DNA from: Lasiodiplodia sp. COLG20
Lineage: Eukaryota > Ascomycota > Dothideomycetes > Botryosphaeriales > Botryosphaeriaceae
Direction of reading: 5' to 3'
Assembly (NCBI GenBank): GCA_009801085.1
Contig: VNWV01000029.1
Span: 62,001-126,000, forward strand
Length of the DNA: 64,000 nt
Below are positions 21,382-31,563 of the stretch, piece by piece; position 1 is the stretch's first letter; each line of letters starts with the position of its first letter. A model generated the notes under the pieces. It made no database searches. It was given only the letters and a program-made list of their open reading frames with translations, and was not told the DNA's origin. The position numbers and the translations under genes were made by a program.

Positions 21382-22838
21382 TCACCCACGCCAGACCGCC
21401 TCGATCACTGCGAAGAAGTTCTGTTGCGGGTTCGCCTTCACGTTGGAGACTTCGAAGCGCTCATCCGCAAGCTTGAAGATGTTCTTCCAAGCATCAACCG
21501 GACGCTCCTTTGCGTTGAACAACGCCATCAACCTCAGATCCGTTGCCGTTCCCATCTGCTGGATGGACCGCGGCAGAGCCGGGCCATCGCCAGACTCGTC
21601 ATGGCTGCCGATGTACTCGAAGAGCAGCACGCGGGCGCCAGGCTTCAGCGATGGCACCAGGGCACGCAGGATCTTGGCGGCTTCCTGGTCGGGCCAGTCG
21701 TGCAAGATCATCTTGAACATGTAGACGTCCGCCTCGACCGGCTGCGGCTCGAAGAAATTGTGCTCCATGAAAGTCACGCGGTCCTTGAACTCTGCTGGTA
21801 CGCTCGCGTCGAACTCGGACTTGACCTTTGACAAGTCCTGCACCGTGACAGTAAGATCGGGGAATTCGCGCGCCAACACGACTGCATCGTGGCCTGCTGA
21901 GCCGCCAACCTGTTGATTGATGTTAGCCGGAACTGAAAAGAGGCCTGTAGATCAGTTTAATACTTACATCGACGACTTTGGCTTTTCCAACAGACTTCCA
22001 GTCATGAGCATCCAGCACCACTCCTTCGAGGTGGAAGATTTCCTTGACGTAGCGCATGAACTCGACGAAGTTCCTCGACCGCCACCCCTTCTTCTCGCCC
22101 TCGCCGTCCTTCTCGAGAAGATCCCACGAGTTGGCATGCTGCCCGTAGATGCCACCGCTGTGGAAGAGCGCGAAGGCCGTCTGGCTCATATCCTGCGTCA
22201 GCTCGGGCTTGCCGCGGTTGTAACGCTCCAGCGCCTCGTTCAGAACCATCATCGGGGCGCCAGCGTCATCAAGAATGGTCGAGGTGAGGGCCCGCAGTCC
22301 AGAGCTGCGAGCCAGCGCCGCCGAGCGTGACGTGTGCTGCACGCGAGTCGTCTTCTTGCCGGGCTCCGTCTCGGCGAAGATCCGCAGGGTTGCACCGTGC
22401 TGGATCACACGCTTGACCACGTCCTCAGGCAGGGACACGTGCTGCGCAATCTCGGCGTAGGATGCGGAGCCCTCCAGGGGCACAGCGGACCAGAAGTTGA
22501 AATAGTTCAGGACGTTGAGGCAGGCAGCGTCGGGCATGCACTTCGCTTGGAAATTAGCACGGTAGGTGGCTTTTGTGCATGGGAGGACTTACGCAATGCA
22601 CGTAGTTGAAGATGCTCTCGCTTGGACCCTGCGTAAGGTACCACATGTCGTTCAGGTTGTCCAACAGCGCCTGGCGAATCATGAAGATTTCCGGTGACAG
22701 ATTCGAATAGCTGGTAGGGCTATCCGCCGCAAAGGTGGGTGCCGGGACATTGTTCTCCTTGAGGTATTTGGTCAAGGTCTCAGAGAGCTCAGTAATCTTG
22801 GCCGCGAGGCCATTGAGCGTCGGCTGTGCGTCTGTCAT
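21382..22838 (-). CDS. SAM-dependent O-methyltransferase (plant COMT-like fungal family)
   Basis: It transfers a methyl group from SAM to a hydroxyl of a small molecule, typically in aromatic or polyketide tailoring. Exons 22838-22593, 22540-21968 and 21909-21382 give 1347 nt, 448 residues, a normal length. The N-terminal half is the helical dimerisation domain. The SAM-binding motif I is VVDVGGSAGHDAVVLAREFP, spanning the second intron. The catalytic His lies in FKMILHDWPDQEAAKIL. The first intron uses acceptor GAAG at 22541; a nearby CCAAG would break the frame. The upstream region holds two identical GATA-type words. It is a stand-alone tailoring gene with no synthase nearby. Confidence 0.92.
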
Positions 22839-24365
22839 TTTGGAATTGAAAGAACACAAAAAGAATTGAATTGCTGTCTAACGTCCATTTAGGCAGAAGA
22901 CAAGGCTATTTCTACTGCAGAGTATCAGGGAAGTACAGCTCTCGCTAAACAAGATTCTGAACCCGAGTTGTCCGAGGACTCCGCAATCGGACCTGCGTCA
23001 CCTGCGATTTCGTTAGAGAGGAAGGTAGCAGGGAACTAAGCCGTCGACTTACCTATCTGATAAGATTCCCCACCTGCCCCACGCCGCCAAGCACCTATAG
23101 CTTGCCACCCCTGGCTTGGCGGATTCCAGATGAGAGGGAGGGGCCGTTTGGATCATCTGATAAGATCGCTTTATCTATGCAGCCCCATGCTTAGCGTAAC
23201 GTGAGGCCGGCGGATTTCCCCCTGCGTTGATATTGGAGTGGGGTTGCGAAATGAGTACTGTGTAGAGGATGCAGACAATCATTGTTCCTCGGTGCTAAAT
23301 ATAGTCGGCTCCGCGGAAATGTCCCGACCTTAATCGTACATAGTTGACGTAACTTCGCACAGTACAAAAATCCCCCCCGGCCCGCGATTCACGAGAAACT
23401 GTTCGTACTTCGCACCTGTAGCCTTTTTGCTGGCCTGGACTTCTTTGGAAAACCGGATTGGTGCTACTGTACAAAAAACCACTGATTTTCCCATCAACCT
23501 CCAGCTCGCTCAAGCTAATGCTCGCATAGTAAGTTTGCAAGTCATGCCAAGTAGCTTACGTGTCTAATCTCTTTCCATTTAGCTTTAGGCCCACAGCAAA
23601 ATTTCGATGGTGGAGATGAAAAATTAAGCCGGCATGTCAGACGCTCGAACTATACAGCACGAAAATTTTACCGGGCCATCTTGATGAAGCCTCCGCATAT
23701 TCGCGACGCTCCGATATTCGCTCCCTGGGCCCACCGTTGGTACCGAAAGGAATACGAGATGGGGTGTCTCCGTCTCTTTTACCAATAATACCGTTTCGCA
23801 TAAGACAAGGCTCCCCTCGGCGCTCGCAGAATCCTTCACTCGGCAGATGGTTGAAAAGTGGTGCGTCGTCTCAGAACTCCAGCAGGGGATCGGCTGATAC
23901 TCGCGAGGGGTATTCCCCGCATTCCCCTCGATAAGGGTTATCGCAAGTGATGTCAGTGCAAGCGAGAGGCTAGGCTGGATAAGGCCGACGCCCGGGGCAG
24001 GTGGGCCGAGCGGACAAGCGAAGCTTCCCCCCTCCAACATCGTGTGTTGTCCACACACGACAGCACCGCATCTCTCTTCTTCACCATCACAGTTCAGCGT
24101 TGATCTTGCCGCATCCGTTTTCACCGCCCTGTTACGTTTCTCAGGGACATCAGAGTCCTGTATTGACTCCTCGGCGGACCTGTACTCATATTCAGTTGTA
24201 CCCCTTATTCGGCTCTCCTACGTGTCACTCAGGCGCGGACCGGCCCTTTCCACAAGTCCGTGCGCTATTCCTGTTCCTGCTCTACGTTTTGTGCTCTTCT
24301 ATTTGGAACCGGCTCTGGATTCGGAAATCTACTTTCAGTACGCCAATTCAATCACACTCTACTCA
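22839..24365. promoter_or_regulatory. Divergent upstream region of O-methyltransferase and proline-rich gene
   Basis: 1.5 kb without a recognisable gene. The clearest elements are two copies of ATCTGATAAGAT (23055-23066 and 23155-23166). GGCGGA half-sites occur near 23118 and 23212. The stretch 24040-24365 is pyrimidine-rich and open in frame with the downstream gene, but reads like a 5' leader. Confidence 0.45.
23055..23166. promoter_or_regulatory. Two identical GATA-factor words 100 bp apart
   Basis: The 12-mer ATCTGATAAGAT occurs at 23055-23066 and again at 23155-23166, followed by TTATCT at 23171-23176. These fit HGATAR sites bound by fungal GATA factors (AreA/NreB/SreA class). They lie 217-328 bp upstream of the O-methyltransferase ATG, suggesting nitrogen, iron or light control. 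Confidence 0.5.
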
Positions 24366-26330
24366 ATGTCGCCGTTCGAATCCCCCCCGCATGTTCATAT
24401 TCACGGCCGAGAACCGACGCTTGACCAGCTCGTCAGAGAGCCTGTTTTGATGGGATGGCGTGACCCGATGAATGGACAGTACCAGCACGTGGGATGCCTG
24501 CAGGACACTGGACAGTCGAACAGGGGGAACCTCGTCATGTGGATCGGACGGTCCTCGACCCACGGCGGACAACGTCTCCTCATCAACTTCTGTCTTCCGT
24601 TCAGCATTCGATCCACGCTGCACAGATCCAAGAAAGAAATGTTTCTGGTCGTCCCGGCTGAGCGCCTCCATATGGATCTCCGCCGCGTGGACGCCGATGG
24701 GCTGCCGGAAGGTACCCTTTCTCAGCTGAAAGGTGCTGGACCGGCAGCCTTAAGAGAAGGTCTCTTGCAGGCACGCTTTTCCCTCAGCACCCCTGCATAT
24801 GTGGTCATGCCGAAGCTTCGAAGGCCGTTGGCGACACCTTTGACCGGTGTGCCCTCCAGGCTGATGTCATCGATGAGGTCTTTGTCCGGCGTTCGAGAGT
24901 TCGATGTGTACTTGTCCCGCGGCACTGTCGAGCTCGAATTGCAAGTTATCCGCTCCATGCTTAACCAAGGTGATGTCGAGACGCCGGAACTGGACTTGAA
25001 TGCAACATTCAGCGGAGGATTCGGTGGCGGGAAGAACCTATGGCAAAGCTACCCTTGCGAAGAGAAGGAAAATTCATCCTGGAACCCGCTCATTGATAAT
25101 GATCCTCCATCGTATGAGAAGATGGCCATGCATGCAGACGTCCACGCAGACCCGTGCGCCATTTTGAAAGAGACCAGGCAACGTCTCTGCAAGAAGCCCG
25201 CCTCTGAGAATCTATCGGGCGGTGTACTCAGCCGCGTCAGACCTTCTGCAGAACCTGCGCCTACGCGGACCTTGGAGCCAGAGACAAAAAGGATTCCCGG
25301 TATGCATGGCCACAAGCGTAAAGTCAGCGAAGCTATTTCAGATTACGAAAAACAACACTTGGGGAAGCGCGATTCCGGCGAAACTACACCGGAGAAAGTG
25401 AAGGTCGAGGCCCCGGCCACGGCCCAGAGACTTGCCCCAACCCATCAGAAGCCAGCTGGTCCTCAACCCTACCGCCATTCTTCTGGCCCAGCGGCGCCGT
25501 ACAACATCCCCCTCGCCGGAAAAAGCAAGACGGTCAACGAACTGGAGCGCTACAAAGAACTCTCCATCTCCCGCTCCGCAGCCGCCGCCACCGCCGGACC
25601 CCCCAACACCACCACAGCACCCGCCCCTCCCGCCCACAGGACAGCATACCACCACAACCGCGCCACCTCGAACCCCCTCCCCCAACCCAAACCCTCATCC
25701 GCACCCCTCCCCCCGCTCCCAACCCCCCCACCCTCCGCCTCAGCCGACGACCACGACACGGCCTCCACGCCCCTCCACCTCCGCGCCGCCGTCATCGAGT
25801 GCCTGCACGCCCGCGACGCGCACTCGTCGCTGTCCGACCCGACGCCGCTGCACACGCCGCACCTCTTCCTCGAGCTGGCCGAGTTCCTCAGCGCGGCGTC
25901 GCGCATCGACCCGCGCGCACACGAGACGCACAGCGCGCTGTTACTTGCCCTCGGCGCCGCGGCCCGCGAGGGCGACGTCGGCACGTTTGATGCGAATATG
26001 CGGCTGTGTCAGCAGCGCGTGCTGAGGGATGCGTGGGGGGCACAGGCGCATCAGCAGCGAGGACGGGCGCGTGGGCGCGGAGGGGAGGACGGGCAGGCGG
26101 AGGAGATGCTGCTGGGGGAGTGTCTGGCGCTGCTGGATTGGCTGAATGGGAGCGTGTGTAGGATTGCCGGGACGGTCATGATGGGGATGCTGGTGGGGTT
26201 GGGGGCGGGGCTGATGGCGCAGGCGCAGGCGTTTGGGGGGATGGGCGGGGATGCCGAGGAGAGGGCGAGGAGGGAGTGGGCGGAGAATCTGGCGAAGGTG
26301 AGGGCAGCGGCGTTTTGGGCGTTTGGGTAG
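24366..26330 (+). CDS. Large proline-rich protein of unknown function
   Basis: This is one open frame of 654 residues from the ATG at 24366 (MSPFESPPHVHIHG). The frame is open further upstream to 24042 but that part looks untranslated. The N-terminal 300 residues read like a folded domain (PVLMGWRDPMNGQYQHVG, LLINFCLPFSIR) that I do not recognise. NDPPSYEK follows, then a basic charged stretch (KVSEAISDYEKQ), then a low-complexity Pro/Ala/Thr region around residues 350-470. The C-terminal 190 residues are Ala/Leu-rich helices, ending with a hydrophobic stretch (AGTVMMGMLVGLGAGLMAQ) that could be a membrane segment. Codon use and length support a real gene. Introns cannot be excluded. Confidence 0.65.
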   Translation: MSPFESPPHVHIHGREPTLDQLVREPVLMGWRDPMNGQYQHVGCLQDTGQSNRGNLVMWIGRSSTHGGQRLLINFCLPFSIRSTLHRSKKEMFLVVPAERLHMDLRRVDADGLPEGTLSQLKGAGPAALREGLLQARFSLSTPAYVVMPKLRRPLATPLTGVPSRLMSSMRSLSGVREFDVYLSRGTVELELQVIRSMLNQGDVETPELDLNATFSGGFGGGKNLWQSYPCEEKENSSWNPLIDNDPPSYEKMAMHADVHADPCAILKETRQRLCKKPASENLSGGVLSRVRPSAEPAPTRTLEPETKRIPGMHGHKRKVSEAISDYEKQHLGKRDSGETTPEKVKVEAPATAQRLAPTHQKPAGPQPYRHSSGPAAPYNIPLAGKSKTVNELERYKELSISRSAAAATAGPPNTTTAPAPPAHRTAYHHNRATSNPLPQPKPSSAPLPPLPTPPPSASADDHDTASTPLHLRAAVIECLHARDAHSSLSDPTPLHTPHLFLELAEFLSAASRIDPRAHETHSALLLALGAAAREGDVGTFDANMRLCQQRVLRDAWGAQAHQQRGRARGRGGEDGQAEEMLLGECLALLDWLNGSVCRIAGTVMMGMLVGLGAGLMAQAQAFGGMGGDAEERARREWAENLAKVRAAAFWAFG

Positions 26331-27208
26331 GGGAGGGCTTTGCGGTTTGTTCACCGGCGGGTATCAGTGAGGTATTACTCTTTTTACTACTGACGAGGGG
26401 TTAGGTGTCTGGGCAGAGATCTTGGATGATTGGTCGAAGTAATGAAGTACGGTAATGAAGAATGGAATGGGTAAGGAGTACTACGCGTAATGCTTAAACA
26501 AGTAGAAGTAAAGAAGGTTCGATTATTTTTAGAGAGCTATTTCCTAATATACCTTAATGCAAATATATTCTATTAAAAAGACCTATTACTGATCGACGTA
26601 CTGGGTAGCTTACGGGTTACGATTTTAGAGAATTAAATTCAAGTGATGGATGAGTATATATTGGTAATGGTGAGTCGTAATCGTATAGTTTAAGCTTTCA
26701 CTTATTTTCTTCTTGATTACCTAGTAAATCTGTGCCAGCAGCGAGTTTCTGCTTACAGTTATGCATTTAAGAATATCACTTGGATCTCGTCCGATTACCT
26801 GAATGCTGGGAGAATAGCGGATGTACTGTATAGTTGGACTATTGTTCGCATTCATAATGACAAGAGGTACAATATAAAGCTTATCCAATTGTAATTCTTT
26901 CATGTTCTGGCATAAATGGCGGTCAAATCTGGACTTGAAACTGTCATTATCTGTCTTCTTCCAGAATGCTGACAGAAAAAAAAGGCGGTCCCCATGAGCT
27001 GTTGCGCAGCACGGACCTGGTGCCACTGGAAGTCTCCATTCAGACAATGGCCGGTAACATGCGATCCTTCGCGCGGAGAGACCTTGGAGATTAATGTCGC
27101 TTATGCAGGGGTGATCCTGCTTGACGTCGCTTGATAAACAAACAGCCGCGTCTCTCTCACATCGCACACCTGCTCTCATCAACTTTTTTTCGCCACTTTC
27201 TTCTCACA
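26331..27208. other. Intergenic, AT-rich then pyrimidine-rich
   Basis: 26400-26960 is AT-rich with no reading frame of interest. The last 80 bp before 27209 is a CT-rich tract typical of a strong fungal promoter or leader for the sterol methyltransferase gene. Confidence 0.4.
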
Positions 27209-28450
27209 ATGGCACCGGGCGCGCTCCTCCCCGAAGACGCACAACGCGATGTGGAGTTCCAGAAGGCAATGCACGGAAAGTCGGCTGAAGCGCGCCATGC
27301 CTTCTTGTCAATGTTGAAGAAGGACAACGACGCGCATCGCATCATCACTGATGAGTATGTGCAGCGCTGGGCTAACGACGAAAAGTACAAGACGGTCGAG
27401 GAGGCTCGTGAAGCCCGCAAGGCAGAGTACATGGGCCTGGTCAACAAGTAAGACCCCAATTGCCATGGCACCCGAGTACAAACAATCTGACGCACGATGC
27501 AGCTACTACGACCTGGTCACGGATCTCTACGAGGAAGGCTGGGCCCAATCGTTCCACTTCTGCCGCTTCGGCGTCAACGAGGGCTTCTTGCAGGCACTCG
27601 CTCGCCACGAGCACTACATGGCACACCGTCTCGACCTGCAGCAGGGCATGAAGGTTCTCGACGTTGGCTGCGGCGTCGGCGGTCCCGCTCGCGAAATCGC
27701 CCTCTTCTCCGGCTGCGAAGTCACCGGCCTGAACAACAACGGCTACCAGATCGAGCGCGCCACGGCCTACGCAAAAAAGGCAGACCTTTCCCATCTCGTG
27801 TCCTTCGCCAAGGGCGACTTCATGGTAAGTCCTCCCAAGATCCTCCACCACAATCAGACGCTCACACTCCTCAGCACATGGACTTCCCCGACAACACCTT
27901 CGACGCCGTCTACGCCATGGAAGCCACCGTCCACGCGCCAGCGCTGCAGGGCGTCTACGAGCAGATCTTCCGCGTGCTCAAGCCGGGCGGCAAGTTCGGC
28001 GTCTACGAGTGGGTCATGACGGACCGCTTCGACGATTCCAACGCCGAGCACCGCGCGGTGCGCCTGGGCATCGAGCGCGGCAACGGCATCGCGCACATGC
28101 GCCCGCGCGCCGACGCCGTCCAAGCCATGCGCGCCGCCGGCTTCGTGCTCGAGCTCGAGGAAGACCTCGCCGAGCGGCCGGACGCTGTCCCATGGTACTA
28201 CCCGCTGTCGGGCGAGTGGCGGTACACGCGCACGCTGTGGGATTTTTTGAGTGTTGTGAGGATGTCGTGGCTCGGCCGCACGGCCATGGGCGGGCTGCTG
28301 CGCACGCTAGAGGCGGTGCGCGTTGCGCCGAGGGGCACGGCGCAGACGGCGGACGAGTTGGCGGCGGGCGCGGAGAGCTTGGTCAAGGGTGGGAAGATGG
28401 GGTTGTTTACGCCCATGTACTTTATGATTGGGAAGAAGCCCGTGGCGTGA
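27209..28450 (+). CDS. erg6: Sterol C-24 methyltransferase (ERG6 family)
   Basis: It methylates C-24 of the sterol side chain with SAM, the ergosterol step converting zymosterol or lanosterol; in fungi it sits on ER or lipid droplets. Exons 27209-27447, 27503-27824 and 27875-28450 give 1137 nt, 378 residues, the usual ERG6 length. Motif I is VLDVGCGVGGPAREI, followed by GLNNNGYQIERA and the sterol-binding YAMEATVHAPALQGVY, then RVLKPGGKFGVYEWVMTD. The C-terminal sterol-MT domain ends with FTPMYFMIGKKP. NNNGYQ differs from the more common NNNDYQ, so it may be a second paralogue rather than the housekeeping copy. Divergence from the expected sequence is otherwise small. Confidence 0.93.
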
Positions 28451-29342
28451 GGCCAAGTCGAGGGTGGTGTGAGAAGATGACACTTACGGGAGATGGCTAC
28501 TAATAATTCAAAACCGCTTCTTCTTCTCTTTCTTCTCGCGATTCCGACTGGAAAATCCCTTCCTTTTCCCGGTCTGGCGCTTTGTCCAATGTTGTTCACA
28601 TCGACGCCCTGGCCATCAGGCCTCTCTGATCGTCACCGGCTCGGCCCGCCACGTTGAGTTTTGCGCAAGGTGCACGTCCAGCTCCGGGGTTGCATTAATT
28701 TCTCTAGATCAAAGATTGATGATCACAAGGAGCCGGCGGAACTCGTTCTTGTCGTCGTCACCGCCGCCGCATTGCTATCGCGCCGCCAGCCTGCGAGCAC
28801 CGTCAGCTGGGCGACCATCAGCCGGCCCATTTTGTGAAACTTGGCTGCAATGCCGTTCAGGTCGCACGTCTTCGGTATCGCAATCGGCAAGCAAGCGAAC
28901 TGACTCAAGTGGGCTCCATCAGCGAGTTTGGCACACTCCCAATTTCTGGGGGAATTGTAAGTTGCTGGAGGCTTCGCTGATTGAGAAATCGAGTAGCATT
29001 GAGAAGTGGCTGGGTAGCAGAAAGAAGAGCGACTGCAACGTAATTCCTCATGCACGCTGCATCCATCGCATTGCCAGGCCCACCCCACGTCAGCATCGTC
29101 TCACCTTGGCCCCCACCATCTCGCCTCCGTAGATAGGGCTCCGCTTACGCCGAAAATCCTGCAACTGCCTGTTCAGGATGCTTAGTCCGCCACCCCACCA
29201 GGCAACTATATGTTTTATCGCTTGAGTCGGCATGCCGATAACTTGGTAGGCACTCGCTTCTTCCATTTCTGCCTGCCTACGCTTAACGTGGCTTAGCATA
29301 TTACCACGCGGCCAGTCTGAATTTTTCTATTCCTTCCGTCAC
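28451..29342. other. Intergenic, no gene recognised
   Basis: This lies between the ERG6-type gene and the P450 relic. I see nothing I can support. Confidence 0.4.
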
Positions 29343-29990
29343 TCAAAGGCCCCACTCCTTGCCCTTGTATTCGTCCTGTTCTACAGTTTCGAAGTAAAGC
29401 GCGATACCGAGCGGTGTTATTGAAGCCGCCATGGATTTCGGGTTGAGTTTCGGATCGGTCCAGACTCCAGAAACATTCGCCGGCAAGCGATAGGATTTCC
29501 CCACTTCCGGAGTATCTTCCGGGGCACGCGTCCGCCTGCTCTTTCTCTGCCTATTGTTCAAGAACCATGTCAGGTCAAAATATTGCGGGCCTTTTCCTAA
29601 GCCAAACGGTGCCAATTGGTCGTCGGCGCCGATATGTGCAGCACGATCTCCACTTCGAGGATATTTCAGTCGTTGAGCATCAGATCCTTCGTCAGCATCC
29701 GCGTGGGGGCTCCGTTCGATGCAAGTCATATTCCTGGAAGCTCGCCACAGGGGACTTGCACTTCTCCCGGATAGCGGTCATATCCACCACATCCAGCCCG
29801 GAATTCTCCATCACCAACGCCTCATTCTCCACCTCATTCGTAATCCGTTAGAGACGGCTGGGCCACGAGAATGTGTCGAGCGTGATAGTGAATGTCGTGC
29901 TGGACGGAATGCCAAATCCTGCGGCCGCTTCCAACTCAGCAATGTCTTCAATGCATACCACTGTATCATACTACACCTTCCATCGGCTGT
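29343..29990 (-). pseudogene. Heavily decayed cytochrome P450 relic
   Basis: P450 fragments are readable on the minus strand in different frames. One frame gives GFGIPSSTTFTITL (I-helix region) and then, past a stop, RITNEVENEALVMENSGLDV, VDMTAIREKCKSPVASFQE and the ExxR-region remnant YDLHRTEPP. A second frame continues with APTRMLTKDLMLND, a TGA, then NILEVEIVLHI. A third gives the P450 C-terminus DPKLNPKSMAASITPLGIAL to a stop at 29343. The order matches the prostacyclin-synthase/7-alpha-hydroxylase-like fungal P450s. No FxxGxxxCxG heme loop remains between the last two blocks. At least two frame changes and several stops make this a dead gene, older than the single-stop cases elsewhere in the window. 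Confidence 0.6.
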
Positions 29991-30847
29991 AAGCTATCTC
30001 CGAAGAGTCGTAGTCCCCATTAGCTTCATAGGATTTCACCACGCATCTCCACAGCGTATCTCTTGTCATGAAAACTTCCTTGCCATCATTCTCGGCACCA
30101 TTCGTCAACGAAGCACCGACGCAATTCAGCAGGCATCAACTAAGAAAAGGTTGAAGGAGAAGACTGGATAGCTGAGTTGCACAGCCGCCACAAATGCTGA
30201 CGAGTCCCATAATATTCGCGCTGTTGCCGAAGATATCTATTCTGTGGGTTGGTAAATTCGGTATATCGCACGGAAGAAAAGTGCATCTGGCTCGTGCGAA
30301 ATTCATTGGCTATGGATACTTCGTCATACTAGTGTTTTGAATATTACAACACGCATAGCAGACAGTTTCGAGAGCATTTCCAATGATTAGAATATTTGGC
30401 TGAACAAGAGGAGCTCTCTCGTATCATAACTACACGTGAAAGAATGCAGGAGACGAGCAAGACGCATGGCAAACAGAATGGTAAGAGCAGAAATAAGGTG
30501 TTCCATTACTGAACAGCATGTGAAAATTGCTGAGTAAGATTTCTAGAATAGCCAAGATCTCGGTCACCGAATTAATGGTCCGAAAGGTGCCGCAGGGCTG
30601 GTACCGTGTACGGGACGTGCCGGATCGGGAGCTCCGCTCCACGCGCTCGCAGCAAATCCGATAAAGGATCCGATCCTTCGAAATCCTCTTATCGGTACCA
30701 TGTAAGATGTAGGGCTCCAGTGCCAAGGATTGGGATCCGGTATGACTGCATTCGTGGAATACTGGATGTACCACCAGCCCTCTCGCTGGTGGCTACACGG
30801 AACACCGCACCCAGGCCCACTTCGCCTTCCTGCGCCTCATCCCAAAT
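29991..30847. other. Intergenic; perhaps further P450 decay
   Basis: No supported gene. This side would hold the 5' half of the P450 relic, but I cannot recognise P450 sequence here. Confidence 0.3.
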
Positions 30848-31051
30848 TCAGCTCGCTTCTGCGTAAGCTCTGAAGACCCTGCTTAGCCTCCAAATTAAGA
30901 AGCATCCGGCGGCGGCTACGGCGAAGGGCGCAGAGGTCTCGTCGGCAGATGCTGCATTCCAATCATTAGTGTGTTGGTTTATTCCCCGAGAAATACTGAA
31001 CTTACCCGCTTGAGGAAGATTGAATAATACTTCACTTGCGAAAGTCGACAT
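30848..31051 (-). other. Possible short two-exon reading frame, unrecognised
   Basis: An ATG at 31051-31049 (MSTFASEVLFNLPQ) is followed by a well-formed intron with donor GTAAGT, branch CACTAAT and acceptor TGCAG. The next exon encodes ASADETSAPFAVAAAGCFL and a hydrophobic stretch, then stops at 30848. About 50 residues with one membrane-like segment. It could be the first exons of the decayed P450 just downstream or a small membrane peptide. Confidence 0.25.
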
Positions 31052-31563
31052 GTTTGCTGGATGAAGTGAGTGAGTCCTTGGTCCACGAGGAGCTGGGGCC
31101 TTTTCCTCAATAAATAATCCGTATGCAACACAGCTGAACACCATCTTGACTATCTGACATAATACACGTATCGTGCCTGAAGTTCCAATAGTTCGGATGC
31201 ATGCATCGATATCTTTTTTTGACCTCAGCCATTCGATAGCTTCGCTTCCTCCAGCGGCTTTGGCTGAAAGGATTCAGGTACGAATTGCTGCGGATGGTGT
31301 TGGATCAGGCCAGCGCCCGCCCCCAAAGTCAGACTTTCTGCCACATGCTGACGCTGGTAAGCCACTGCTGCCTGGTGTGTTGCTTCGATTGGTACGGTCC
31401 GTAGAATGTGACTCTGCAAGAGTGTGGATCCGTAGCTGACGCGGAATTATCGACCGGTGCGGGCAGAGAATGTTATCAATATCAATAGCTACCTCGTCCC
31501 TCGAGGTATGCTCAGCAGCCACTTTCTCACTGTTTTCACAGTGAGTTCCTTGCCTCTTCAATT
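31052..31563. other. Intergenic upstream of P450
   Basis: This is the promoter region of the intact P450 at 31564. No gene or repeat is recognised. Confidence 0.4.

Noticed and set aside
22841..22860. Earlier start for the O-methyltransferase at 22859
   Set aside because: The in-frame codon there is not ATG, and the ATG at 22838 gives a normal N-terminus.
24042..24365. Upstream extension of the proline-rich gene
   Set aside because: It is open in frame but has leader-like pyrimidine-rich composition and no protein-like conservation signals. The ATG at 24366 is a better start.
25338..26354. Minus-strand Gly/Arg/Pro-rich frames under the proline-rich gene
   Set aside because: These are complementary frames of low-complexity coding sequence, not independent genes.
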